Shown: piece after piece, positions 1-8,516 of the stretch | Layout of the letters: each line of letters opens with the position of its first letter | Numbering within the stretch: position 1 is the first letter of the stretch | Origin: JABDJL01 sp047614505 | GTDB lineage: Bacteria; Pseudomonadota; Gammaproteobacteria; Xanthomonadales; SZUA-36 | Assembly (NCBI GenBank): GCA_047614505.1 | Contig: JBLHGQ010000001.1 | Coordinates: forward strand, 94,726-158,725 | Length of the DNA: 64,000 bases | Direction of reading: 5' to 3' | Notes under the pieces: generated by a model | Seen by the model: only the letters and a program-made list of their open reading frames with translations | What the model was told of the DNA's origin: nothing | Database searches by the model: none | Translations under genes and position numbers: made by a program

Positions 1-431
1 CCGATGAAGCCAATGACAACAGCAGACCAGCGGTACGCACCTACCGATTCCTTCAAGAAAAGCACGCCAAAAATTGGAATGAACAATGACGATGTAAAAA
101 GCAGGGCAGTGGTATCTGCCAGCGGCATTAAAGAAAATGCGGCAAATGTTGTGCATAAGCTGACTACGCCCAAAGTGGCTCGAACACCCACCAAAACCGG
201 CTTACTATGTAACACCAGGATTTCACGCTTTCCAAAAACGAAAACCATGATCAAAAATGGCATGCTAGCGATCAAGTTACGATAAAAGGCAATTTCTATC
301 ACCGAGTGATGTTCACTTAACAGCTTGGCGAATACGTTCATGATGGTGAACATGAAGAATGCACCCATAGCTGCGCTCATGCCCAGCACTACATGTTCAT
401 CATGACCATGCGCTGATTTTCCAGGATTCAT
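1..431 (-). CDS. EamA/DMT-family membrane transporter (3' end outside window)
   Basis: The reverse strand is open from 431 through the left edge, giving about 143 residues of an integral membrane protein. After a short cytoplasmic N-terminus with several His residues come hydrophobic segments spaced as in the EamA drug/metabolite transporter fold: one around FFMFTIMNVFAKLL, a second after EIAFYRNLIA, then further helices. EamA proteins have ten helices in two repeats and export small metabolites, so roughly half is missing. I chose ATG at 431 because a GAGGA ribosome site lies about 10 bases upstream; an in-frame ATG at 467 would add 12 residues but has no such site. The substrate cannot be told. 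Confidence 0.8.
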   Translation of the reverse strand, partial: MNPGKSAHGHDEHVVLGMSAAMGAFFMFTIMNVFAKLLSEHHSVIEIAFYRNLIASMPFLIMVFVFGKREILVLHSKPVLVGVRATLGVVSLCTTFAAFSLMPLADTTALLFTSSLFIPIFGVLFLKESVGAYRWSAVVIGFI

Positions 432-553
432 CGGAGTATTTTCCTCATAAATCAAACCGCTTTTCATAGGCACTGAAGTATTGCCAACCTGCTGCTTCAA
501 TCATAAAATGCTGTGTTCTGCGTCAATGCCTCAACAATACGGACTAAACAGTA

Positions 554-1312
554 ATGACCAAAACCATTACAAGGTATAAAGCTTCAGCTTCACATCTTGG
601 CCTAAGTTTGCTTGTTGTTGGTAGTGTTTTTTTGATCATTTTCTTAATTTGGTATCCAAGCCCTTACTTCAAAATTATGGGTGCTAAAGAAATCATTTTG
701 GTGGTGATTGGAGTAGATTTGGGCATAGGCCCGCTTTTAACACTAATTGTTTACAAGCAGGGAAAACGGGGCCTTCATTTTGATATATCAGTTATTTTAT
801 TGGTACAACTTATCGCGTTGTTCTATGGAACGAAAGTGATATACGATGCGAAGCCCGAATCCATGGTGTTCGCCGTAGACAGGTTTAATATCATTTCCAA
901 AAAAGAGGTGTATTGGGAAGAATTTGATCAAAAATCTATACCTGGCAGACCTTTAATCGGTCCGGCCGTTTATTATGCAGATTTTCCAACTGACGAGACC
1001 GAACAACAAACTTTTTTGGATGAAACAGTTATCGAAGGCAAGCCAGATCTGGAGTACCGTCCAAGGTATTGGCAGCCATTATCTTCTAATCTTGATCAAC
1101 TACTTAGAAAGACTCGGTCAATTAAATATCTGCTGGACAAAAGGCCGGAACATAAAGAAAAGATCATTCATTTTATTGAATCAGATGGCCTTGATGTCGA
1201 ACTACTGAATTTTTCTGGAGTAATAGGTAAAAATGGCGATTTCAGCATAATATTTAATCGGGAAACCGGCCATATTGAGGGTGCGATTGAGATTGACCCG
1301 TGGATGTATTAA
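554..1312 (+). CDS. TfpX/TfpZ-family type IV pilin accessory protein
   Basis: This 252-residue protein has three hydrophobic segments in the first ~105 residues (about 14-35, 45-67 and 77-95) and a soluble C-terminal half. The pattern WYPSPYF, then GVDLGIGPLLTLIVY and KRGLHFD is characteristic of the TfpX/TfpZ accessory proteins encoded beside type IV pilins, which are needed for pilin stability or surface display in some bacteria. No pilin gene is adjacent, so this copy is an orphan. The next gene on the plus strand, one gene away, is a GspF-like inner-membrane protein of the same machinery. The family call is by motif; the role here is inference. Confidence 0.85.
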   Translation: MTKTITRYKASASHLGLSLLVVGSVFLIIFLIWYPSPYFKIMGAKEIILVVIGVDLGIGPLLTLIVYKQGKRGLHFDISVILLVQLIALFYGTKVIYDAKPESMVFAVDRFNIISKKEVYWEEFDQKSIPGRPLIGPAVYYADFPTDETEQQTFLDETVIEGKPDLEYRPRYWQPLSSNLDQLLRKTRSIKYLLDKRPEHKEKIIHFIESDGLDVELLNFSGVIGKNGDFSIIFNRETGHIEGAIEIDPWMY

Positions 1313-1343
1313 TAATACATGAGGCATTGAATCTAATTGCTTC

Positions 1344-2198
1344 CTATCCAAACTCAAAAGTAGTGACGCCAAATATTTCCCGTACTGGAAGAGCAGGTAC
1401 CTCACCGTAGTACATTTTTGCGCAACCAAATACCTCTTTCATCGCATGTCTTCCGGCCAATTCGAGGCCGTCAGGATTGCTCTCAGGAACATCAAGGAAC
1501 ACCGGTTCGCCTGGTACCTCGCGAACAAGAGACAAGTAAAGGTCATTGGCCGCTTTGGCGTCGTTCGCAAAAAGCGGGCCGATCTTGTAACCCAGGCGAC
1601 AAGGGCGCATAACGCCAAAACCGCATAGCTTTCCATTTCTATTGATGGCTCTTGCATGGCTGCCGCATTGCCTGACCCAGTGCTGGAGGAATTTAGTTCG
1701 AGTCGCAGGAAAGTGCATGCGATCATAGGCATCAATTTCTGCAAAAGGAACTTCATCAAGCAATACAACCTCTTGCGGCATGGGAGCAGTCCGGCCCAGA
1801 CCTTCAAAGCGAAGGTCGCGACCGGCAAACCTGAATCCGCCCCTGTTATAGTAGGATTGCATTTCGAAAACCCCATCCATACCGATTGAAGATTGTGTTT
1901 TTAGCCTTTGTTGAAGTCGTTTGAGTCGCTCATGCCACAAACAATTACCTAATCCCTTGCTCCTGTGATCGGCACGAATAATAAAAAAACCCATGAAGCC
2001 AAACTGTCCGTCATAACTGACGATCGAGCCTCCACCGACTAATTGTCCCGCAATCTCCGCTGCGATGAATGCCTGCGGATCAAATTCCCAGAACAAATCG
2101 GCATCAGAAAGACCAGGATTCCAGCCCTCGATTGCTGCCCATTCAACAAGCTCATCCAGTTCATTTCTTTGCATTTGGCGGATCGTTAAATTATTCAT
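1344..2198 (-). CDS. GNAT acetyltransferase with C-terminal YitH/HolE-type domain
   Basis: The 284-residue protein begins with a GNAT fold: beta strands and the acetyl-CoA loop region with RADHRSKGLGNCLW around residues 76-89. The second half (about 150-284) fits the Acetyltransf_18 (YitH/HolE) domain, marked by GFGVMRPCRLGYKIGPLFA and PVFLDVPESN. Proteins of this layout are predicted N-acetyltransferases whose substrate is generally unknown. The gene stands alone; its start lies 15 bases from the start of the divergent GspF-like gene, so the two must share an overlapping promoter region. Confidence 0.85.
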   Translation of the reverse strand: MNNLTIRQMQRNELDELVEWAAIEGWNPGLSDADLFWEFDPQAFIAAEIAGQLVGGGSIVSYDGQFGFMGFFIIRADHRSKGLGNCLWHERLKRLQQRLKTQSSIGMDGVFEMQSYYNRGGFRFAGRDLRFEGLGRTAPMPQEVVLLDEVPFAEIDAYDRMHFPATRTKFLQHWVRQCGSHARAINRNGKLCGFGVMRPCRLGYKIGPLFANDAKAANDLYLSLVREVPGEPVFLDVPESNPDGLELAGRHAMKEVFGCAKMYYGEVPALPVREIFGVTTFEFG

Positions 2199-2213
2199 AT
2201 ATTATTCATACTG

Positions 2214-3167
2214 ATGATTAGTCGGTATAGAAAAAAGGAATTAGATTCTAACTCACGTGCGAAACTCTTCTCTCAGTTGTCGCTTGGTGAACGGACAAAA
2301 ATGCCAGTACTGGATTCTGTCGCGATTGCAGCTTCCTTAGCAACTCCTTCTCAGTCGTCCCGGTTTGAGCAATTCAAGGAAAGTATCACTTCTGGAAAAG
2401 ATTTATCTGAAGCCGGCCTGGTAAGCGGCTTATTTCTGCCCTGGGAGGCGCGCTTAGTCCATGCAGCTCAGATTAGTGGGAAGTTAGCGGAAAGTTATGC
2501 TGCTTTAAGTGTGCGGCATTTGGATCAGGCATTGAGAATGGGCAGGCTCAAAAGTATGCAGTTGATGCCATTTGCCTTGTTTGTTCTGATGATAGTTTTG
2601 GGGCCGCTCCGCTCGTTGATCGATGGTCAGATCAGTAGTCAGTACTACTTGATTCTCACGGTTGGGCGATTGAGCCTTTTTTTTGGTGGAATCTATGTGC
2701 TTACTTACAATTGGAAACAGCTAAGTGCATCGGGTGCAGACAATTCGATATTTCGACTGTTACTCCACATCCCCAAATTGGGTAACTTGATCCGCCAACA
2801 ACAACGGCGTGATTTTCTTTACTGCCTGACCTTATTGCTGGAGGCTGGGGTGCCTGCATTTAAAGGGCTGGAGATTGCAGCCAATTCTGTCAGTCACCCG
2901 GATCTTAGGCGCAAATTTTTAGAATCAGTTCAGTATGCTAAAAGTGGCTCCACGCTGAGTACGGCGATCGAATCTTGTGGTGCGGTGACCGGAGCAGGAG
3001 TAGAACTGTTGCGAACTGCAGAATTTTCTGGTCGGTTGACTGAAATACTGCGCCATCATGTTGTACACCTGGGAACTCAACTGGACGGAAGCTACCAATT
3101 GCTGGCCGACTGGACGCCTCGGGTCATTTATCTGATTTTCCTGGGTGTGTTCCTACTCAGGTTCTGA
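2214..3167 (+). CDS. Orphan GspF/PilC-like type II secretion F-domain protein
   Basis: This 317-residue protein carries two type II secretion F domains. The first (about residues 15-130) ends in a transmembrane helix (LMPFALFVLMIVLGPL). A further helix lies near 145-165, and the second domain contains FLYCLTLLLEAGVPAFKGLEIAA and ends with a helix at the C-terminus. GspF/PilC proteins are inner-membrane platforms of type II secretion and type IV pili, normally about 400 residues, so this is short. No GspE ATPase, secretin or pilin gene lies nearby. It overlaps the convergent glycosyltransferase gene by 40 bases, and the final helix is cut close, so some loss at the 3' end is possible. Confidence 0.8.
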   Translation: MISRYRKKELDSNSRAKLFSQLSLGERTKMPVLDSVAIAASLATPSQSSRFEQFKESITSGKDLSEAGLVSGLFLPWEARLVHAAQISGKLAESYAALSVRHLDQALRMGRLKSMQLMPFALFVLMIVLGPLRSLIDGQISSQYYLILTVGRLSLFFGGIYVLTYNWKQLSASGADNSIFRLLLHIPKLGNLIRQQQRRDFLYCLTLLLEAGVPAFKGLEIAANSVSHPDLRRKFLESVQYAKSGSTLSTAIESCGAVTGAGVELLRTAEFSGRLTEILRHHVVHLGTQLDGSYQLLADWTPRVIYLIFLGVFLLRF

Positions 3168-4411
3168 AAATCCTGCTTCTTTAAAAGTTCGTGGTGAGGA
3201 ATGGACGACAAGTAATCGTCGCGCAAGTAGTGAATCAGTTTTAGCGTCCGGAAAGCGTCAAACCAGGTGTGCATTTGTTTCAGGAATTGATCCAGATCCT
3301 TGCTTTGCTTCAGTGCATGGGCAAGTGCCTTGGGAGTTCCTATTGCACTTAGCCCTGAGTGCAAAGCCGGTTGTTCTGGTGGCAAGCCATGGCAGAGGTC
3401 AGTGGTTTTCAATTCCCAAAACAAGGGCAGGGCCTGAAGCCAGAGCTTTAATAAGTGGAAAACTTCCGGATGGTAAAACAGGAAGTCCCCGGTTGGATTT
3501 TCAAGGGCAGTTATTTTATTCACCGCAGCACCGGTACCAAAAGGAACCCGGTCTGAGCGCCGCGCAGCAATGATGATGGGTTGGCATTGCCCACTTGAAT
3601 CGGGCTCTAAAACCTGCCCGACCTTGGCCAGTTTATTGAGCAGGTAGAAATCCTCTCCTGCTTCGCGCTTGGGGAAACCCCTGACTTTTTTATAGTGGTG
3701 AGTATTCACCACCATTGTGCTGCCGATGGTGTGAAAGGCATAAGGCGAACCCGCAAATTTCATGCCCTGAACGTAATATCGCAATGAAGCCTCGTACATA
3801 CCGGTTGCCAATGCGACCGTTTCGGCTTCGGCATCATTCGCTTGCCCCAAATGGTGATAAGGGTAAACCAGGGCAGAATATGCGGACTTATTCTCAATCG
3901 ATTTGCTGAAAGCAAAGTACGTTTCCGGCAGGTGCACATCAGCATCTGAACAATGTATCCATTGAGAACGGATACTTTCCTTATGGATCAGACTTGCTGC
4001 CAGATCAGCACCAATCTTGCGTGCAAGTCCAACACCGCCCTTAGCGGGTAATTTTCGGTCTTTGTTGAACCGGTCAACCAGAAGAATGTCGCGCGGGGCC
4101 TGTCGATCCTTAAAAAGACACATCCCGAAATCAGGGAATCGGGATTCGGAATTCCAACGCAGTTCGAATTGATGAGCGATGGTATGCGCCAAGTCCTGAT
4201 TGGTTCTTGAAACTTCGGCGGAAGCAGAACCTGATTCATTGATCACCAAAATCGTAAGACTTCGACCATCAGAGGGGGGCGGTGGACGAAGAAATTCAGG
4301 TGATTCGTTGCAAGCCGGAATAACCAGGACATCGGACCAGGGTATATCGACCGGCAGAATTTCCAGCGCGGAAATTTCTGGCTCTGCGTATCGGCGGAGA
4401 TATTGATCCAT
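3128..4411 (-). CDS. Glycosyltransferase family 2-like protein
   Basis: A 427-residue soluble protein. Around residues 25-60 there is VLVIPACNESPEF, resembling the nucleotide-binding start of GT-A enzymes; near 150 the acidic motif CSDADVHLPETYF resembles the DxD site that binds the metal and sugar nucleotide; and GFPKREAGEDFYLLNKLAK near 245-265 matches the acceptor-side ED motif. There are no membrane helices. Sugar and acceptor cannot be predicted. The gene ends inside the convergent GspF-like gene (40-base overlap) and starts 18 bases after the miaE stop on the same strand, so the two may be co-transcribed. Confidence 0.75.
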   Translation of the reverse strand: MDQYLRRYAEPEISALEILPVDIPWSDVLVIPACNESPEFLRPPPPSDGRSLTILVINESGSASAEVSRTNQDLAHTIAHQFELRWNSESRFPDFGMCLFKDRQAPRDILLVDRFNKDRKLPAKGGVGLARKIGADLAASLIHKESIRSQWIHCSDADVHLPETYFAFSKSIENKSAYSALVYPYHHLGQANDAEAETVALATGMYEASLRYYVQGMKFAGSPYAFHTIGSTMVVNTHHYKKVRGFPKREAGEDFYLLNKLAKVGQVLEPDSSGQCQPIIIAARRSDRVPFGTGAAVNKITALENPTGDFLFYHPEVFHLLKLWLQALPLFWELKTTDLCHGLPPEQPALHSGLSAIGTPKALAHALKQSKDLDQFLKQMHTWFDAFRTLKLIHYLRDDYLSSIPHHELLKKQDFQNLSRNTPRKIR

Positions 4412-4429
4412 TTTTGACAGGCGACCGAA

Positions 4430-5002
4430 CTAATGAAGTGCAATACGAGCAGGCAATTCCCGCGTAATGTCTGCTTCGGCAATGAGCAGTTCTTCCAGCC
4501 GTTGATGCACATCGTGGTGACTGAAATATTGTTCAGCCAATTGCAGGAACAATCTCTGGTGCGTCTCTTCAGATCGCGTAATTGACAGGTAAAAACGCTT
4601 CAATTCACCGTCAGGCAAAGCCCCGGCGATTAAACCAAATCGTTCTGCACCACGTGCCTCTATGATTCCAGCGATCAATAATCTATCCAAAAAATAGTGA
4701 TCTTTGCCGTCACGTAAATGATTGCGCATGGCGTTGACATAAGGGTCCTTCTCATCAGGGAGCAGGCTAAGGCCACGTTCATGAAGAAGTTTCACCACCG
4801 CACGAAAGTGGCTGAGTTCTTCCAGGGCGAGATCTATCATCGCGCTGACCAGTTCAGGCTTGTCAGGATAGTGAGCCACCATGGTCATGGCCATGCTCGA
4901 GGCCTTTTTCTCAGCCGCCGCATGATCGGGCAGAAACGCGCCCATGGCAGCGACGATGCGTTGTGCCCAATCCATGGGCGTAGCGTACAAAAGTTTAATC
5001 AT
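4430..5002 (-). CDS. miaE: tRNA-(2-methylthio-N6-isopentenyl-adenosine) hydroxylase MiaE
   Basis: MiaE is a non-haem di-iron monooxygenase that hydroxylates the isopentenyl group of ms2i6A at position 37 of tRNAs reading UNN codons. The 190-residue length fits the family. The di-iron ligands can be seen in a four-helix ferritin-like pattern: Glu31, Glu62 with His65 (EELSH), Glu115 (EARGAER) and Glu145/146 with His148 (SEETHQR). It lies upstream of the glycosyltransferase gene on the same strand. The ATG at 5002 gives the expected N-terminus, with nothing missing. Confidence 0.93.
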   Translation of the reverse strand: MIKLLYATPMDWAQRIVAAMGAFLPDHAAAEKKASSMAMTMVAHYPDKPELVSAMIDLALEELSHFRAVVKLLHERGLSLLPDEKDPYVNAMRNHLRDGKDHYFLDRLLIAGIIEARGAERFGLIAGALPDGELKRFYLSITRSEETHQRLFLQLAEQYFSHHDVHQRLEELLIAEADITRELPARIALH

Positions 5003-5087
5003 TGGTTTTGATCTGGCATTTTCTTTGATCTGGGCGGTTGGCTTGTTATACCAAATCAGTGATTCTATAGCCTATTGTTCGCACTGT

Positions 5088-5252
5088 CGTAATCAAATCG
5101 GTCAAAGTGGTGGCTCCGGGTATGGCAGCAGTCTCATGTTGCACGACCCGAGTACCGGAGTTACGGTTGCGGTTTTGATGAATCAAGGCTCTGGCGCCGA
5201 CCATTTTGTGCTTGCGCCCGAGCTACTCTCGAGAGCCTCGAATAGCCAATAA
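5088..5252 (+). pseudogene. C-terminal remnant of a class C beta-lactamase-like (S12) serine hydrolase
   Basis: From about 5097 one frame reads IGQSGGSGYGSSLMLHDPS followed by TGVTVAVLMNQ and a C-terminal helix before a TAA at 5250. This is the last conserved block of S12 serine hydrolases, where HxG or its variants follow the active-site cleft (GHSGG...VAVLxNQ). Nothing upstream encodes the Ser-x-x-Lys or Tyr-x-Asn motifs, and the preceding 85 bases lead directly to the miaE start on the other strand. A second such remnant from a different family member lies at 15725-15925. This is decayed sequence, not a gene. Confidence 0.7.
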
Positions 5253-5305
5253 ATATCTTCCTTTTTTTATTGCTTTCTTTGCCTGTCTTGGTCACAGTCA
5301 TTGTG

Positions 5306-5667
5306 ATGAAAAGCTACTCAAAGCTATTGAATGAAGTCCGGGCGTGCACAATTTGCGCAGCCTATTTGCCACATGGGGTCCGCCCCGTCCTGAATGTGCT
5401 CCTGCCTGGCGTGAGCCATTATTGGCTCAGTTAAGTCAACTTTCATTAAGTCTCCTGATTGGAACATACGCACAGGATTATCATCTGGATGGAAAGAAGA
5501 CTTCTTTGACAGACAAAGTCAAAAACTGGCGCACATACTGGCCAAATGCTGTTCCTTTACCGCATCCAAGTCCGCGCAACAATATCTGGCTCAAGCGAAA
5601 TCCCTGGTTTGAGGAAGAATTGGTTCCTGTGCTGCAAAAAAAAGTGCGTCAATTACTTAAAGCATAA
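5306..5667 (+). pseudogene. Uracil-DNA glycosylase family gene with the middle deleted
   Basis: Two frames together make both ends of a family of about 190 residues annotated as uracil-DNA glycosylase-like. From 5306 the first frame gives VRACTICAAYLPHGVRPV, the usual N-terminal Cys-pair block. From about 5380 a second frame gives PPRPECAPAW, then LLIGTYAQDYHL and LPHPSPRNNIWLKRNPWF through to a normal C-terminus. The central block with the GQAPG motif and catalytic region, roughly 65-100 residues, is absent. The joint sits on CCGCCCCGT (5380-5388), which fits the coding sequence on both sides, as expected from deletion between short direct repeats. The product cannot be functional. Confidence 0.8.
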
Positions 5668-5761
5668 TCGATCAGTAACCATAGAATTGCGAAATGAATT
5701 TGCGTCACATTTCGAATTGCTCGTATATACTCAAAGACCATTTCGAACATTAAAAATTGGC

Positions 5762-6367
5762 ATGCCAGAAGAAAAAAACACGCGAAGAAAATTCATACGT
5801 CAAAGCGGTGAGCTAGCCGGTGCAGCCTGGCTGGGATTGAGTTTTACCAGCCTGATTTCCCTGAGTGAAAGTGCTCAGGGTGCAAGGTTTTCAGGTGATG
5901 AATTTGAAACGCTGACCAAAGAAGAAGCGATTGAAATAGAAGCCATCGCGGCACAAATCATGCCCACCACTGATACGCCCGGTGCAACTGAAGCGGGTGT
6001 GGTCTATTTCATTGATAAGGTGCTGGGTGGGGATCGCAACTATCAACTGGCGGAAGTCCGAACCGGCCTACAAGTTTTTGAAACAGAAATTGCGAACCGC
6101 TACGATAACCGGCGATTTTCTGAATTGTCTTCAAAGCAACAAATCAAAAGACTCGAATCAATTGATGACGGAAGATTTTTCAATCTACTCTGGTTTTTGA
6201 CGATGGCTGGAATGTTTACAAATCCGTCCCTGGGTGGAAACCGCAACAGGGTCGGCTGGCAGTTGATCGGTTTCGAGGATCGACATTTCTGGCAGCCGCC
6301 ATTCGGTCATTATGATGAACATTACGAATCCTCTGAACTCCAGTCTGAACCAAAGGGCGGAAAATGA
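5762..6367 (+). CDS. Gluconate 2-dehydrogenase subunit 3-type protein, Tat-exported
   Basis: The 201-residue product opens with TRRKFIRQSGEL followed by a hydrophobic stretch, a twin-arginine signal that sends folded proteins to the periplasm. The mature part fits the gluconate 2-dehydrogenase subunit 3 family (DUF1348-independent small subunit): LTKEEAIEIEAIAAQIMPTTDTPGATEAGVVYFID cannot be quoted further but shows the typical start. Its stop overlaps the start of the GMC oxidoreductase gene by four bases (ATGA), the normal arrangement for the small and catalytic subunits of a membrane-associated dehydrogenase. I chose ATG at 5762 because upstream codons belong to the neighbouring remnant region and the Tat motif follows at once. 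Confidence 0.88.
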   Translation: MPEEKNTRRKFIRQSGELAGAAWLGLSFTSLISLSESAQGARFSGDEFETLTKEEAIEIEAIAAQIMPTTDTPGATEAGVVYFIDKVLGGDRNYQLAEVRTGLQVFETEIANRYDNRRFSELSSKQQIKRLESIDDGRFFNLLWFLTMAGMFTNPSLGGNRNRVGWQLIGFEDRHFWQPPFGHYDEHYESSELQSEPKGGK

Positions 6368-8046
6368 CCGCGACGGCCAAATTTCCGACTCGCCAGGAGG
6401 TCGATTTCGTCATTGTGGGTTCTGGTGCTGCAGGTGGTGTGTTCGCGAGAAAGCTTTCAGAGGCCGGTTTTTCTGTCGTTGTGTTGGAACAGGGTCCCTG
6501 GCGCAAGCCGGAGGATTTCCGGCATGATGAATGGGCCTACGGATATAACGATGAACTTACCTGGGGCAGGGTTCAGGGCCATCCTCAAACCTTCCGAAAG
6601 ACTGAAAACGAAGTTGCCAGGGTCATGGATGAGCACAGTATCAATCCACATTGGGGCCCATTGAGCTATGCCCACACAGTTGGTGGGAGTCATGCACATT
6701 TTTCCGGAAATTACTGGCGGCTTCGGCCGGTGGACTTTATGGAAAAAACCCTGCGTGGACCTATTGCGGGCACCAGTTTTGAAGACTGGCCGATTAGCTA
6801 TGAAGAGTTGGAACCCTTTTACACACAGGTTGACTGGGAAGTGGGTGTTTCCGGCATTGAAGGGCCTTCTGATCCTCCACGCTCACGGGGATATCCTTGT
6901 CCGCCAATGCCGGTGAAGTCGCCCGGAGTGCTGTTGGAGAAAGCTGGTCGAAAGCTCGGGTTGAACCCGTACCCTGCGCCGGTTGCCATACTCTCGCAAC
7001 CGCATAATGACCGCCCGGCCTGTATTCATTGTGGTTTTTGCAATGGTTTTGCCTGTGAAGTTGGAGCCAAGGGCTCTTCACACATCACGATGATTCCTTA
7101 TGCTGAGGCGACCGGAAACTGTGAAATCCGACCTCTGAGTACGGTGTTTAAAATAGAGACGAATAAGCAAGGCAGGGCGTGCGAAGTTTTGTATTACGAT
7201 CAGTATGGCAAAGAGCATGGCCAAAAAACAAAGGCGGTTGTTCTCAGTGCCAATGGCGCGGAGACACCGCGCTTATTACTTTTGTCAGAATCCAGCCGTT
7301 TTCCGGATGGTTTGGCGAATTCAAGTGGCGTGGTCGGCAAGAATCTGATGTTCAACGGCTGGGCCTTTGCTGCCGGCTTGTTTGATCATCCTGTTAACGC
7401 TCATAAGTCTATTCCAACAACCAGAGTGATCCATGACTACTACAGCCTGGATCCGAAATTGGGGTTTTATGGAGGAGGCGGAATTGATTCCCGTTCCTAT
7501 TCTGATGGGCGACCCCTGATGGCGGTGGATTTTTCAAACCCTCCTGAAGGCAAAAACTGGGGGCATGAATTAAAACAGAACCTGGCCCGATATTTCACAC
7601 ACAGTGCTGCGTTTACCGGACATACCACCTCCATACCAATGGCAACAAATAATGTTTCATTGGATCCAACGGTCAAGGATAAATGGGGGCGGCCAGCACT
7701 TCGTACGACTTATAAAGACCATCCTGATGATCTTAAGACCATGCAGTTCTTTCTTGATAAAAACCTGGAATTGCTTGATGCGGCCGGCGCAACTAAAACC
7801 TGGCATATGAATGTTAGTGAGCAAACCGGAGGCGTTCACTTGCTGGGCACCTGCCGAATGGGCAATGACCCGGCAAAATCTGTGGTCGACAAACATCATC
7901 GTGCACATGAGGTGCCTAATCTTTTCATCTGTGATGGCAGCAGCATGGTGACATCGGGCAGGGGTCAACCGACCATGACCATTCAGGCGCTCGCGTTTCG
8001 GGCGGCGGCTTACATCATAGGATCAGCTAAAAATGGCGAAATATAA
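6364..8046 (+). CDS. GMC family FAD-dependent oxidoreductase (gluconate 2-dehydrogenase large-subunit type)
   Basis: This 560-residue protein is the probable catalytic subunit of a periplasmic sugar or alcohol dehydrogenase. The FAD site VIVGSGAAGGVFARKLSEAG lies near residues 18-37. A Cys cluster CIHCGFCNGFACEVGAKG lies near 220-238, and the C-terminal GMC block HLLGTCRMG and GQPTMTIQALAFRAA is intact. It has no signal peptide of its own, so it would ride out with the Tat-tagged subunit encoded just upstream. A third, cytochrome c subunit, common in such complexes, is not encoded here; a TolB-like protein follows instead, overlapping by 14 bases. The substrate is not predictable. Confidence 0.9.
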   Translation: MTATAKFPTRQEVDFVIVGSGAAGGVFARKLSEAGFSVVVLEQGPWRKPEDFRHDEWAYGYNDELTWGRVQGHPQTFRKTENEVARVMDEHSINPHWGPLSYAHTVGGSHAHFSGNYWRLRPVDFMEKTLRGPIAGTSFEDWPISYEELEPFYTQVDWEVGVSGIEGPSDPPRSRGYPCPPMPVKSPGVLLEKAGRKLGLNPYPAPVAILSQPHNDRPACIHCGFCNGFACEVGAKGSSHITMIPYAEATGNCEIRPLSTVFKIETNKQGRACEVLYYDQYGKEHGQKTKAVVLSANGAETPRLLLLSESSRFPDGLANSSGVVGKNLMFNGWAFAAGLFDHPVNAHKSIPTTRVIHDYYSLDPKLGFYGGGGIDSRSYSDGRPLMAVDFSNPPEGKNWGHELKQNLARYFTHSAAFTGHTTSIPMATNNVSLDPTVKDKWGRPALRTTYKDHPDDLKTMQFFLDKNLELLDAAGATKTWHMNVSEQTGGVHLLGTCRMGNDPAKSVVDKHHRAHEVPNLFICDGSSMVTSGRGQPTMTIQALAFRAAAYIIGSAKNGEI

Positions 8047-8494
8047 GTCAGTCTGTTCGCTTTTAGCTGTTATTTTCATTCTCTCTGGCAATGATGCAGA
8101 AGCGGTAAGAAATGAACACCGGCCGGTGTGCTCCCCAGACGGTTCCAGGCTGATTTATATGTTGCAGTCGAAGAGTACCAACGATGATTGGGAGCTGTAT
8201 CTGATAGAACGAGAAAGCCAGCAGCAAAGCCGGTTGACCAGTCATTTGGGATGGGATGGTTACGCTGTCTGGTCGCCGGACGGTACAAAGATCATATTTG
8301 ACCGGGAGGATGTTCCAGACGCGCAGAAACGTCCCTGGATAACGGACGATCCTTCGTGGGATCATATGCCGGAGTTCTGTCATAGCAGTCAGACACTGTT
8401 TTTTACTTCATATCGAAGCGGAGAAGAGCGCATTTACCAGATCGATCCGGATCCCAAACCTTATCTTAAAATTGAACGGGCGCAGAACAAATAA
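8033..8494 (+). CDS. Small exported TolB/PD40-like beta-propeller fragment protein
   Basis: A 153-residue protein with an N-terminal signal peptide ending near residue 24. The mature part has two PD40-type blades, each with the CSPDGSRLIYML or WSPDGTKIIFDRE pattern, plus a partial third (LFFTSYRSGEERIYQID). TolB-like propellers normally have six blades, so this is either a short binding protein or the N-terminal piece of a larger one. It begins within the last 14 bases of the GMC oxidoreductase gene, implying translational coupling and perhaps a role with that enzyme, though that is only positional inference. Confidence 0.65.
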   Translation: MAKYKSVCSLLAVIFILSGNDAEAVRNEHRPVCSPDGSRLIYMLQSKSTNDDWELYLIERESQQQSRLTSHLGWDGYAVWSPDGTKIIFDREDVPDAQKRPWITDDPSWDHMPEFCHSSQTLFFTSYRSGEERIYQIDPDPKPYLKIERAQNK

Positions 8495-8516
8495 ATATCA
8501 AAAGGTAGACTTAATA

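Noticed and set aside
1202..1429. Minus-strand open frame between the TfpX gene and the GNAT gene
   Set aside because: It is a shadow of the two flanking genes and shows no protein family pattern.
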